64,000 nt of DNA from Croceivirga sp. (GTDB lineage Bacteria > Bacteroidota > Bacteroidia > Flavobacteriales > Flavobacteriaceae). A program made the position numbers and the translations under genes. The stretch covers positions 124,001-188,000 of the forward strand of contig JANQKR010000017.1 of NCBI GenBank assembly GCA_028281025.1, written 5' to 3'. The notes beneath the pieces are model-generated. The model was not told where the DNA came from. It saw only the letters and a program-made list of their open reading frames with translations, and made no database searches. Shown here one piece after another: positions 52,683 to 61,135 of this stretch. Each line of letters starts with the position of its first letter. The first letter of the stretch is position 1.

Positions 52683-54860
52683 ATGAAGCAAGATTATACC
52701 AATCCATCCAGCAAGAAAGTAAAGATTGAAGAACTAAAAAACGACCATTCAAAACAAATAGTTTCTTCTATAGATGCTTTCGGCGGGACTCTAATCCTGT
52801 TGGATATATTACAAGGCTCAAATAATGCTGAGTATTTATTACTAAATTTTCTACCCGATATCCCCAACAGTCCAATAAACGATATTAGGCAGGAAGAGAC
52901 AATTGTTATAATCACTTCAGAAAATAATCAGGAACTACCCAAAGTTTTTGCCCTAAGAGATGATTTTCCTGTTGGGTTACCGCATACCAACATCACCAAA
53001 ACCCAAAGACCGGTAAGTCTTTGTGTATTCGAAGATAGGTTCGAAGAGCTCAAGCACCAATGGTCTGGCTCGTACTTTCTTCAATCCATTAAAAACTGGC
53101 TCGAACTCACGGCTAGGGATGAATTACACCAAGAGGATCAGCCATTAGAGCCTTTTGTAATTGGAAGCAAGGGAATTATTATTAATCCAAACCATATCCA
53201 TGTAAAAAAATTACCTGGTGGCTATTATAAAACAACGGATAGTCCTATTGGTACTCCTATGCATAGGTTGTCGGTATTTACCAAGCCCATAGAAAACGGT
53301 GTCGTGAATCAGAGAGTTGAGAATCTCTATAATTTGAATCAACTTTTTGCAGAAAAAGACATTGATTTAATGGCTCTTATAAAACCTAAAATTTTCGAAT
53401 TGGTGGATTTTGACGTGTCGGAAGGAATTAACGGTGATTTTTGGAAAGGCCTAGTTTTTTTGATAGTACAAATTCCAATTTTAAGAGATAGCCGAACTGA
53501 AGAACCAACAATGGTGGGGTTTAAGATTAATGCTACTCTTGGACTATTATCTAGTATTTTTGGTCGTACTATTGTAAACCTTCACTCAATTTTTGAAGCT
53601 AAACCAGATTATAGTGAGAATCGACTCTCACCCATTGGTGTAGAGATACTAAACCCGCACCCAAGCCTAAGTAAAACAGTTGCACAGCTTTACAGTGGAA
53701 TAGACCCCAAGTGGTCAGACTCTATTTTCTCTTTAATTGGTATTGGTGCTTTAGGCTCCCAATTTTTCATGAATCTTGCACGAAGTGGTTTTGGTAAATG
53801 GAATCTTATAGATAAAGATATTTTACTCCCTCACAATTTCATCAGACATGCTTCAACAAATACTGAGAACCATATTACGGAAAACAAAGCAGAAGCAATC
53901 TCGAATCAAGCGAATATTCTTTTAAACGACCAAGATTTCTCTAAGCCTATCCCTAAAACCATTTATGAAGTTGAAAAAACAAAACTGCAAAAGTCCGATG
54001 CCATTATGGATATGTCTACCTCAATTGGGGTTGAACGCTATTTGGCAAACGAGTTAAAGGATGTAAGAAAATTTTCGTCATTCTTAAATCCTATTGGCAG
54101 TGATTTGGTGATGCTTTCAGAGGATATTAAAGGTCATTATCTACTTGATATTTTAGAAATGCAATATTATAAGGGGTTATTGGCCAATCCAGATTTGGCT
54201 GAACACTTAGACTTTGAACAAGAAGGCAAGATTCGATATGCACGTGGATGTAGGGATATCACTTCTAAAATACCTCAAGAGAATATTTCCATTTTTTCTG
54301 GCATTGCTGCAAAAGCTTTCAAGAGCAAACTAAACCAGTCCAATGCATCTATTGATCTCTGGAGAATCAACGAGTATAATGGTGTCAACTATTATAATTT
54401 TAAAATAGATAACTGGGTAGAAGAAAAAATTGAAGGATGGACAATATATTTCAATGAAAGGGTTATTGAAAAAATATCAAATTTTAGAATTGAAAAGTTG
54501 CCCAATGAGACAGGTGGTATCTTAATCGGGGCGGTTGATAACTTCTATAAGAAGGTATACATAACTGGTACCATATTAGCCCCAGAGGATAGTATTGAAA
54601 GACCAACATTATTTATACGTGGTATCACAGGTGTAAGAGAAAAGTTAGAGGTCATCAGAAAGGTTACAAATGATAACCTTAAATATCTTGGCGAGTGGCA
54701 TAGCCATCCAAAAAATTGCGGGTTAGGGATGAGTGGGGACGACAAAGTCCAATTTGCAGAATTATTAAATGAAGCTAAACTGAATGGTCAACCAGCTCTA
54801 ATGTCCATTTTTGGTGATGATAAAAAACACAAAACCTATTTTGATAATTACAAGATTTAA
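52683..54860 (+). CDS. E2-E1-JAB triple-fusion ubiquitin-type conjugation enzyme
   Basis: A 725-residue fusion. The N-terminal E2-like domain (about 1-165) has the prokaryotic E2 pattern RPVSLCVFED (candidate active Cys114) then IKNWLELTARDELHQEDQPLEP. The E1/ThiF domain (about 330-580) has LIGIGALGSQFF (nucleotide loop), LIDKDILLPHNFIRHA (Mg and Arg residues) and a candidate catalytic Cys523 in ARGCRDITSKIP. The JAB domain (about 595-725) has Glu609 in NETGG and HSH at 673-675 with Ser684 and Asp687 (JAMM motif). All active-site residues are present. It should adenylate a C-terminal Gly, pass it to a target, and also cleave the product. The gene lies directly after the MBL gene and before a membrane-protein gene. 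Confidence 0.9.
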   Translation: MKQDYTNPSSKKVKIEELKNDHSKQIVSSIDAFGGTLILLDILQGSNNAEYLLLNFLPDIPNSPINDIRQEETIVIITSENNQELPKVFALRDDFPVGLPHTNITKTQRPVSLCVFEDRFEELKHQWSGSYFLQSIKNWLELTARDELHQEDQPLEPFVIGSKGIIINPNHIHVKKLPGGYYKTTDSPIGTPMHRLSVFTKPIENGVVNQRVENLYNLNQLFAEKDIDLMALIKPKIFELVDFDVSEGINGDFWKGLVFLIVQIPILRDSRTEEPTMVGFKINATLGLLSSIFGRTIVNLHSIFEAKPDYSENRLSPIGVEILNPHPSLSKTVAQLYSGIDPKWSDSIFSLIGIGALGSQFFMNLARSGFGKWNLIDKDILLPHNFIRHASTNTENHITENKAEAISNQANILLNDQDFSKPIPKTIYEVEKTKLQKSDAIMDMSTSIGVERYLANELKDVRKFSSFLNPIGSDLVMLSEDIKGHYLLDILEMQYYKGLLANPDLAEHLDFEQEGKIRYARGCRDITSKIPQENISIFSGIAAKAFKSKLNQSNASIDLWRINEYNGVNYYNFKIDNWVEEKIEGWTIYFNERVIEKISNFRIEKLPNETGGILIGAVDNFYKKVYITGTILAPEDSIERPTLFIRGITGVREKLEVIRKVTNDNLKYLGEWHSHPKNCGLGMSGDDKVQFAELLNEAKLNGQPALMSIFGDDKKHKTYFDNYKI

Positions 54861-54880
54861 AACAATATATTCTCTATAAA

Positions 54881-55573
54881 ATGAAAACAACGGAATATTA
54901 CATTAAGGCCCGGTTATTTCCGACTATAATTTGTGTTATCCCAATACTAACACTGTATTATTTCGGCTTTAGCGACAAAGTAATTGACTTTATAGCTTTC
55001 CTTAAAGGGTACAAGTGGGTAAGCGACATAACTATTTCAGTAGCCATAATTTACTTGATGATTCAGATAAACAGATTTGTATCTAAAGAATTATTTCAAA
55101 AAATATTTTTTAAAGATGAAATAAATATGCCTACAACCAATTTCTTACTTCATTCGAGCACCTTCTTTGCAGAAAGTGTAAAAAGAAATATTCGTGAAAA
55201 AATTAAGGAAAAATTTGGTGTTGAGCTTCTTGCTAAAAATGAAGAAGACGAAAATGAACTAGAAGCCCGAAAAACTATTGTGAGTGCTGTTGCCCAAGTT
55301 AGGAATGCAACGCGTGATAATCATTTGTTGTTACAACACAATATAGAATACGGTTTTACCAGAAATTTAATTGGTGGTTGCTCAATAGCATTATTGGTTA
55401 CATTACTAAACCTTTATTTTTTTAATAGTATTACTCCAAATTTATTAGCATTCAATATTAGCATCGGATTTGGCATTCTTTATTTACTACCAATTTTATT
55501 CAGTAAGTATTTAATAAATCGGTATGGGAAATATTATGCTAAGGTATTATTTGAACAGTTTTTACAGAACTGA
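54881..55573 (+). CDS. Four-helix membrane protein, candidate effector
   Basis: A 230-residue membrane protein. Two helices lie near the N-terminus (LFPTIICVIPILTLYYFGF; ITISVAIIYLMIQINRF), a Lys/Glu-rich cytoplasmic helix bundle follows (about 70-155), then two C-terminal helices (LIGGCSIALLVTLLNLYFF; AFNISIGFGILYLLPILF). I do not recognise the family. It follows the E2-E1-JAB gene after 20 bases and ends the operon. Membrane proteins at this place in defence operons often act as pore-forming effectors; that role is inference. Confidence 0.72.
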   Translation: MKTTEYYIKARLFPTIICVIPILTLYYFGFSDKVIDFIAFLKGYKWVSDITISVAIIYLMIQINRFVSKELFQKIFFKDEINMPTTNFLLHSSTFFAESVKRNIREKIKEKFGVELLAKNEEDENELEARKTIVSAVAQVRNATRDNHLLLQHNIEYGFTRNLIGGCSIALLVTLLNLYFFNSITPNLLAFNISIGFGILYLLPILFSKYLINRYGKYYAKVLFEQFLQN

Positions 55574-55873
55574 TTGGGGAATGAAACATATAAATTCTAC
55601 ATCAAATACATCCGCATTTAAACTGCTAACCAATCGACTTCTATCTGATAAAGAAATGTGTGTATCGCTATATCGGGTCAAATAGATATCCAATTCGTTA
55701 TCAAAAAGGGATTTGTTCAGCTTCAAAATGGCTTTGGCAACATTTAAAACCACATCCTTTTCATAACTGCCATTTACACCAACGGCACCCGAATCAATGC
55801 CACCATGTCCGGGGTCAATGACCACAACGTTTTTCTGACCAAACACCAAACACATTTTTAATAGTAAAATCAC
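55562..55873 (-). pseudogene. Truncated N-acetylmuramoyl-L-alanine amidase (amidase_3)
   Basis: A 103-residue fragment. The N-terminal half of an amidase_3 domain is clear: VVVIDPGHGGIDSGAVGVNG, EKDVVLNVAKAILKL, YLTRYSDTHISLSDRS. It breaks off after LNADVF, where family members continue with a conserved His-Cys-Asn-type segment; the last 13 residues are unrelated. Two of the zinc ligands, and most of the fold, are missing, so it cannot be active. The break is at about 55600, right where the membrane-protein gene ends. The gene was probably cut by arrival of the cargo block. Full-length versions of such amidases occur next to Tra operons in related ICEs. Confidence 0.8.
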
Positions 55874-56048
55874 AAAACTGACGTTTCTAAGCGTTGAGCG
55901 ATTCTAAGATTTTGGAGTTATCAACATAGGTGCTTCAATTTTTCGTACAGTTTGACACCAATCCGTATCAAAAAAACACAAACAAAATCAAATATTATTT
56001 TGTATTCAGATTATTGGTTATCAGTATTTTAAATTGATTTAGATTCTA

Positions 56049-56100
56049 CTTTTCATACAGCAAAATTGCTCTAAAATGAAAAGCAAAACTGTATGAAAAG
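56049..56100 (+). promoter_or_regulatory. Stem-loop and leader ORF over the traE start codon
   Basis: A 12-bp perfect inverted repeat, CTTTTCATACAG (56049-56060) and CTGTATGAAAAG (56089-56100). The right arm contains the traE start ATG (56093). A six-codon ORF (MKSKTV, 56076-56096) lies in the loop and right arm, and its stop overlaps the traE start (ATGA). A second small hairpin AGCAA/TTGCT sits in the loop. The arrangement fits translational control of the whole tra operon. Confidence 0.6.
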
Positions 56101-56380
56101 AACAACGTGCCTTACCACCTTATTAATCCTGATTTCAACTCCGATTTTTGCCCAGATCGGGGGTATTGAAGATTCCGTTAACGATGTTTCCGATACCATA
56201 CGGGCCATCTTTCCTATTATTCTGGGAGTCATTTTTCTAATAGGTTTCCTATTCAATGCAGGACACTTTTTTGGTGAGAACGCAGATCTCAAAAAAGGAA
56301 TTACCCGTGTATTGGTCTTCGTACTTATTGCGGGTGCGGTAGTGGGCATATTTACTTATCTCATAGGCATCGTAGTGTAA
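56093..56380 (+). CDS. traE: Conjugal transfer protein TraE (DUF4134)
   Basis: A 95-residue membrane protein like CTnDOT TraE (DUF4134): a cleaved signal (ends IFAQ), two membrane helices (AIFPIILGVIFLIGFLFNA; VLVFVLIAGAVVGIFTYLIGI). It resembles VirB2-type pilin subunits. It is the first gene of the tra operon. Confidence 0.9.
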   Translation: MKRTTCLTTLLILISTPIFAQIGGIEDSVNDVSDTIRAIFPIILGVIFLIGFLFNAGHFFGENADLKKGITRVLVFVLIAGAVVGIFTYLIGIVV

Positions 56381-56381
56381 C

Positions 56382-56666
56382 GTGAAACGCTACGAAATCT
56401 ATAAGGATATCCGAAAGCGAGCAGTGATAATGGGGTTGCCCATTTCATTGTTCGCTTTGATGATGACATCAGTCATCGGGTCATTACTGCTGATCATCTT
56501 TTCGTTCAGCTTTTTGGTCATCATATCGGTATTCCTTTTTAACGGAGGGCTATATGTGGTATTGACACAACTGACCAAACACCCAGCCTTATTGTATTTC
56601 AAAAAAGTATTCCCAACCACCATCAGTAATAAACGAGAAAGTCAACTCCAATATGAAGAAAATTAA
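56382..56666 (+). CDS. traF: Conjugal transfer protein TraF (DUF4133)
   Basis: A 94-residue membrane protein starting with GTG one base after the traE stop. YEIYKDIRKRAVIMGLPISLF and two membrane helices match DUF4133/TraF, a VirB3-like channel protein. It overlaps traG by 14 bases. Confidence 0.9.
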   Translation: MKRYEIYKDIRKRAVIMGLPISLFALMMTSVIGSLLLIIFSFSFLVIISVFLFNGGLYVVLTQLTKHPALLYFKKVFPTTISNKRESQLQYEEN

Positions 56667-59058
56667 CCTATCCGCATATCATCCTATCCTGAGCATAGAA
56701 AAGCACATCGTTTTTGCCAGTAATGGCAATGTTGTATTGTGCTATAAAGCAGACCTGCCAGAAATCTATTCCCTATCCTCAACCGATTTTGAGGACATAC
56801 ACGGCTCTTGGTTTCAGGCATTCAAGTCCTTGCCAACAAGTACGGTTATCCATAAGCAGGATATCTACAAAAAACATCGCTATGAGGCCAATAATCTACC
56901 AAACGAAAGCTTTTTGGAAAAGGCGACCTATCGATATTTTAAGGAAAGGGAATGCCTAATCCATCAATCCTATTTGTACTTCACGCTGCCTTTGGATAAA
57001 CCATTGAATGCTTCCAAGTTTACCAACCCTTTCCGTAAAGTGGAAAAGGGCATTCATAAACAACTGGACCATAATGTTCAGGAGTTTATTGCTTCGGTAA
57101 ACGATGCGGTTTCCTTTATCAATAACAGCCGCAGGGTGTCCCTGAGACAATTAAAAGAGAACGAAATTTTACAGCTTACGAGTGCATACTTCAATGGTTT
57201 TAATGAGGGCTTTGATACGGATATTCAATTAAAAAAGTCGGCCATTGAAATTGGTGAGAACCATTTTGATGTATTGGCTGTAAATAGCGAACTCTGTTTC
57301 GGTGATGTAGTACAAAGCAGTAAGACCAATGACAAGTTTACTTCGAATGATTTTGTGTTCCATCAGGGTTTTATTGATGGCTTGGGACTGGACCTGAATG
57401 AAAACCACATCATCAACCAAATCATTTACCTGGATGACAAACACAAATGGAGAAAATTGTTGGACAAGAAAATTGAAGAGCTTAACAAAAGTTCCAACTT
57501 CGGAACACAGAACAAGGTCGTTCAAAAGAAGATTGAAGCTATTGTTGCTAGAATTAATGAAGACGATAGTTCAAGAATTATACGTGGGCATCTCAACATT
57601 GTTTTCTGGTGTCCGGAAGCCGGACGGCTAAAAACTATTGCCTCGAAGATCAAGACCGAATTTAAGGAGCTGGACATCGTACCGTACTATCCGAAAGGGG
57701 AAGAACGAAAGCATTACTTCCTTAACTCTTATTGTTGTTTCAGTTCTAATTTTTCCAACGAAGATCTGTACGTCACCGATCTGAAACATGCGTTGTGCTT
57801 ATACATCAACAATACAAATTATTTGTCAGACGTCACTGGCGTCATTTTTAATGACAGACAATACAATATTCCAGTTTTAAAGGATGTATGGGATGAGCAA
57901 AAGAAACGCATCAAAGCCAGAAACTTTGCCATTTTCGCCCCAACGGGAGAAGGTAAATCCTTTTTGGCCAATAATATACTACGGCAATACTTCGAAGCCG
58001 ACGTTCGGCTGGTCATTATCGATTTGGGAGGTTCTTACTCCAAATTTGCCAAGCTCTATCCCAATGACCATATCATCTTACGATATGAGCAGGGAAAAAA
58101 TTTGGGTATCAATCCCTTTTACATTTCCAATGAAGCAGATTTGACCCCTGAGCGATTGGAAGACCTTGCTATTTTCTTATTGGAACTAATGGTCGAGGGT
58201 AACCAGGTCTCAAAAGCCAAAGAAGTAGCTGTTAAAAAGGTGCTGCTGCATTACTACAAGCATATCCGATCAAACCACTCACTGGCTTCTTTGTACCAGT
58301 TTATAGACGATAAAAAAGATAGCCTCATAGAGACCCTTAATATAGGGGAAGAGCATTTCAGTGTTTACAACTTCCTGCATATCCTTTCGGAATATGTAAA
58401 TGATGGGTTGTACAGCTTCCTCTTCAATGTGAACAAAGACCAGACCTATAAGATTGAGGATAAGCGAATGATCGTCTTTGAACTGGATGAAGTTAAGGAC
58501 AATAAGGAAATCCTTTCCGTAATGCTGAAGCTAATCAAGTCAGCTATCCAAAGAACTATTTGGCGTAACCGTTCCGAAAAAGGTATTATCCTATTTGATG
58601 AGTTTGCCAAACAGCTCAAATTCGATAATGTTCTGGAAAGCGTGGAATTCTATTATCAAGCTATCCGAAAACAAAATGGGGCCATTGGTATCATTCTACA
58701 ATCCATCAATCAATTGCCGAACAATTCCACATCGGCCAGTATCCTGGAGAATACACAGGTCATTTACAGCCTTCGGAACGAAAAAGGGTACGAAGAACTT
58801 CAAAAGCGATTGAACCTGTCGAGCCACGATCTGAACCAATTGAAATCCATTCGAAACAACCTTACGGGAGATAGAAAGTACACGGAAATGTTCATCAAGA
58901 TCGGGAAGGAGAGCAACATCTTTCGTCTCGAAGTACCCAAAGAGGTCTATGCCGCTTACCTCACGGATGGGAAGGAAAACGAGGCCATAATGGCCATTTA
59001 TAATGACACCAATAATATGGAAGAAGCCATAAACATATTCATTAAACACCGGCCATAG
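56653..59058 (+). CDS. traG: Conjugation ATPase TraG (VirB4-like)
   Basis: A 801-residue VirB4-type ATPase. Walker A is FAPTGEGKSFLANN (about residue 435), the Walker B region is GIILFDEFAKQLKF (about 645), and the Gln motif is IGIILQSINQLP. It powers substrate transport through the type IV channel. It overlaps traF and is followed by the TraI-like gene after 34 bases. Confidence 0.92.
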   Translation: MKKINLSAYHPILSIEKHIVFASNGNVVLCYKADLPEIYSLSSTDFEDIHGSWFQAFKSLPTSTVIHKQDIYKKHRYEANNLPNESFLEKATYRYFKERECLIHQSYLYFTLPLDKPLNASKFTNPFRKVEKGIHKQLDHNVQEFIASVNDAVSFINNSRRVSLRQLKENEILQLTSAYFNGFNEGFDTDIQLKKSAIEIGENHFDVLAVNSELCFGDVVQSSKTNDKFTSNDFVFHQGFIDGLGLDLNENHIINQIIYLDDKHKWRKLLDKKIEELNKSSNFGTQNKVVQKKIEAIVARINEDDSSRIIRGHLNIVFWCPEAGRLKTIASKIKTEFKELDIVPYYPKGEERKHYFLNSYCCFSSNFSNEDLYVTDLKHALCLYINNTNYLSDVTGVIFNDRQYNIPVLKDVWDEQKKRIKARNFAIFAPTGEGKSFLANNILRQYFEADVRLVIIDLGGSYSKFAKLYPNDHIILRYEQGKNLGINPFYISNEADLTPERLEDLAIFLLELMVEGNQVSKAKEVAVKKVLLHYYKHIRSNHSLASLYQFIDDKKDSLIETLNIGEEHFSVYNFLHILSEYVNDGLYSFLFNVNKDQTYKIEDKRMIVFELDEVKDNKEILSVMLKLIKSAIQRTIWRNRSEKGIILFDEFAKQLKFDNVLESVEFYYQAIRKQNGAIGIILQSINQLPNNSTSASILENTQVIYSLRNEKGYEELQKRLNLSSHDLNQLKSIRNNLTGDRKYTEMFIKIGKESNIFRLEVPKEVYAAYLTDGKENEAIMAIYNDTNNMEEAINIFIKHRP

Positions 59059-59092
59059 GCTGGTTTACTATTAATCTTTAAAAAGAACACAA

Positions 59093-59674
59093 ATGAGGAA
59101 AACAATCAAGATTCTAGTATTGGTATTTGCCATAACCATTTTATTGCCTGCCCGTGCTACGGGCCAGGGGATGCCAGTGTATGACAATACCAATTTTATC
59201 AACTTTACCAAATCCCTGATAGAATCGGCAAAACAAACCTCACAATTGCTGAAAACAGTACAGTTTCTAAAAACCCAAAAAGAGAACATAGAAAAGGTCA
59301 ACAATGTCATCAGACAGCTTAAGGCAGTTCGGGAAATGGCAAAGAACAACCAACGCCTGTTCAATATTGTACAGGACGATTTACGGGAAATTCTCAATTC
59401 ACCCTATATCAAACCTGATGAAGTGAATCGTATTTCAGAATCCTTTAATTCCATTATTGAAAACTCTCTATATGGATTGGAATATATCGACCAGATATTA
59501 TCCAGTAATACGCTTAAAATGACCGATGCAGAACGTGCGGAAGTCCTGAAGAACATGGAACTAAAATCCAAAGAAATGGTAGCTGAGATTGAAGCCAAAA
59601 CTAAACGCTGCCGTGAGATTATTGCCTTTCGTGAAATGCAGGATAAAATCAATAATAGGGAAACCAATTACTAA
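59093..59674 (+). CDS. TraI-like (VirB5-like) secreted conjugal protein
   Basis: A 193-residue secreted protein (signal ends ARATGQ) that is nearly all helical, with coiled-coil character (ESAKQTSQLLKTVQFLKTQKENIEKV, quoted in part: TSQLLKTVQFLKTQ). By place between traG and traJ and by structure it is the VirB5-like TraI/DUF4141 protein of the CTnDOT series. The last codon overlaps the next start. Confidence 0.7.
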   Translation: MRKTIKILVLVFAITILLPARATGQGMPVYDNTNFINFTKSLIESAKQTSQLLKTVQFLKTQKENIEKVNNVIRQLKAVREMAKNNQRLFNIVQDDLREILNSPYIKPDEVNRISESFNSIIENSLYGLEYIDQILSSNTLKMTDAERAEVLKNMELKSKEMVAEIEAKTKRCREIIAFREMQDKINNRETNY

Positions 59675-60513
59675 TGGCAGGTATCTTTTTGGGCATAGGA
59701 TTGGAATATGTTGATGCGGTTTTTACCACTATCAAGAACAGTGACTTTTCGCAGTATACCATTACTGGAATGAAGACACTGGCCATTCTGTTCTTTCTTA
59801 TCAATATCCTCAAAAAGTACAATGAAGGTGTTGCTAACAATGAGGGGTATACCTGGGGGCTGACCCCTGCAGAACTGGTTAAGAATTTTGCGGTGGTTAT
59901 CCTGGTCATTTTCTCAACACAGGTATTGGATGTTTTTGACACCATTCTTGTGGCCATCGAAACCCAATATCGAGACACGGCTCCTGCGCTCCTCCCGTTA
60001 CAGATGCAAGACATCGATTTGGAGCAGGATGTGGGCGCATTGGAAGCCGCCAAAAAAGCAATGGCCATGTTATACGAAGCTTTGGTTACACCGCTGTACG
60101 GCTTAAAGATGCTGGCTTTTATCATTGGGATATTCCTTTGGTTGTTGGATTTGTTCATCTACCCCTTATTCCTTGCAGAACGCTTCTTCCTTTTAGGTAT
60201 CATGCAGGCTTTTTTTCCTTTGGTGATTAGTCTTGCTGTATTTGAAAGGTTCCGTTCATTGGCTTACAACTTCTTTAAGCTCTATGCAGGAGTATATATG
60301 TTGGTGCCTGCCTTTTTTCTCGTCAATGTGTTTGTAAACAACCTATATACAGAAATCAATACCAACTTTTGGAACACGCTTTTTGGAACGGATTGGGGAA
60401 GTACATTTTTTGCACCATTGCTCCAATTTGGCTCCATTGGGTTTATAGTATTGTTGAAGTTCAAACTCTACAGAAGAGCGACCTCTTTTGTGTTCAAATT
60501 ATTTAGTGCCTAA
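59674..60513 (+). CDS. traJ: Conjugal transfer protein TraJ (VirB6-like)
   Basis: A 279-residue polytopic membrane protein with about six helices (MKTLAILFFLINIL, FAVVILVIFSTQVLDVFDT, MLAFIIGIFLWLLDLFIYPLF, LLGIMQAFFPLVISLAVF, YAGVYMLVPAFFLVNVFV, FGSIGFIVLLKFKLY). It fits TraJ, a VirB6-type inner-membrane channel part. It shares one base with the previous gene. Confidence 0.87.
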   Translation: MAGIFLGIGLEYVDAVFTTIKNSDFSQYTITGMKTLAILFFLINILKKYNEGVANNEGYTWGLTPAELVKNFAVVILVIFSTQVLDVFDTILVAIETQYRDTAPALLPLQMQDIDLEQDVGALEAAKKAMAMLYEALVTPLYGLKMLAFIIGIFLWLLDLFIYPLFLAERFFLLGIMQAFFPLVISLAVFERFRSLAYNFFKLYAGVYMLVPAFFLVNVFVNNLYTEINTNFWNTLFGTDWGSTFFAPLLQFGSIGFIVLLKFKLYRRATSFVFKLFSA

Positions 60514-60517
60514 TCAA

Positions 60518-61135
60518 ATGAAAACACCTTATCAAAATATTTACAACGTCCTCCGCCTGAACCGATTCATTGTTCTGGCAGTCGTTATTGGAGCAGTTTT
60601 GACCTGTACCATCTCAGTAATTATGGTCATAAAGCTTCACAAAGAATCCGTCAATAATGCCTTTGTGGTCAATTCGGACGGAAGTGTCATTCCCCTTAAA
60701 ATGGTACAGCAAAATGAAAACTTGGAAATAGAAATATTATCACATTTAGAACTGTTCCATACTTATTTCTACCACATTGATGCGAGCAATTATGAAAAGA
60801 ACCTGGAGAAAGCTTTATGGTTAGGAAATAGTTCTATAGATGCATTGTACAGACAGAAAAAAGCTGATGGCGTCTACAATAGATTATTACAATACTCTTT
60901 GGTGCAAAAGGTATTGAAAATTGAATCAAAAATCGATATTCAAAAAGAACCCTATCGATTTGAGACCACTGTCATTTTTGAAATCAATCGTGGGTCGATA
61001 ATCGACATTTATGAATTGACCACATCAGGAAGTATTGTCCATGTGGATAGAAACTTCCCCAACAATACCCACGGATTATTGATTACCAACTTTTTTGAAA
61101 ACAAACTTAAAAAGCTAGAAGATTATGAAAATTGA
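60518..61135 (+). CDS. traK: Conjugal transfer protein TraK (VirB8-like)
   Basis: A 205-residue protein. The ATG at 60518 (MKTPYQNIYNVLRLNRF) is preferred to an upstream in-frame codon within traJ, because it matches the TraK opening and follows the traJ stop by five bases. One N-terminal helix (IVLAVVIGAVLTCTISVIMVI) and a VirB8-like periplasmic domain (FHTYFYHIDASNYEKNLEKALWL) are seen. It overlaps traM by 11 bases. Confidence 0.9.
   Translation: MKTPYQNIYNVLRLNRFIVLAVVIGAVLTCTISVIMVIKLHKESVNNAFVVNSDGSVIPLKMVQQNENLEIEILSHLELFHTYFYHIDASNYEKNLEKALWLGNSSIDALYRQKKADGVYNRLLQYSLVQKVLKIESKIDIQKEPYRFETTVIFEINRGSIIDIYELTTSGSIVHVDRNFPNNTHGLLITNFFENKLKKLEDYEN

Noticed and set aside
51541..55573. Type II CBASS locus
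   Set aside because: E2-E1 and JAB domains are present but there is no CD-NTase; the partner has an MBL metal motif and no nucleotidyltransferase motif.
56076..56096. MKSKTV as a protein-coding gene in its own right
   Set aside because: Six codons only; kept as a possible leader ORF in the regulatory feature, not as a gene.
59649..60158. Antisense 169-codon frame in traJ
   Set aside because: It covers the well-supported traJ gene in full and has no domain or sensible composition.
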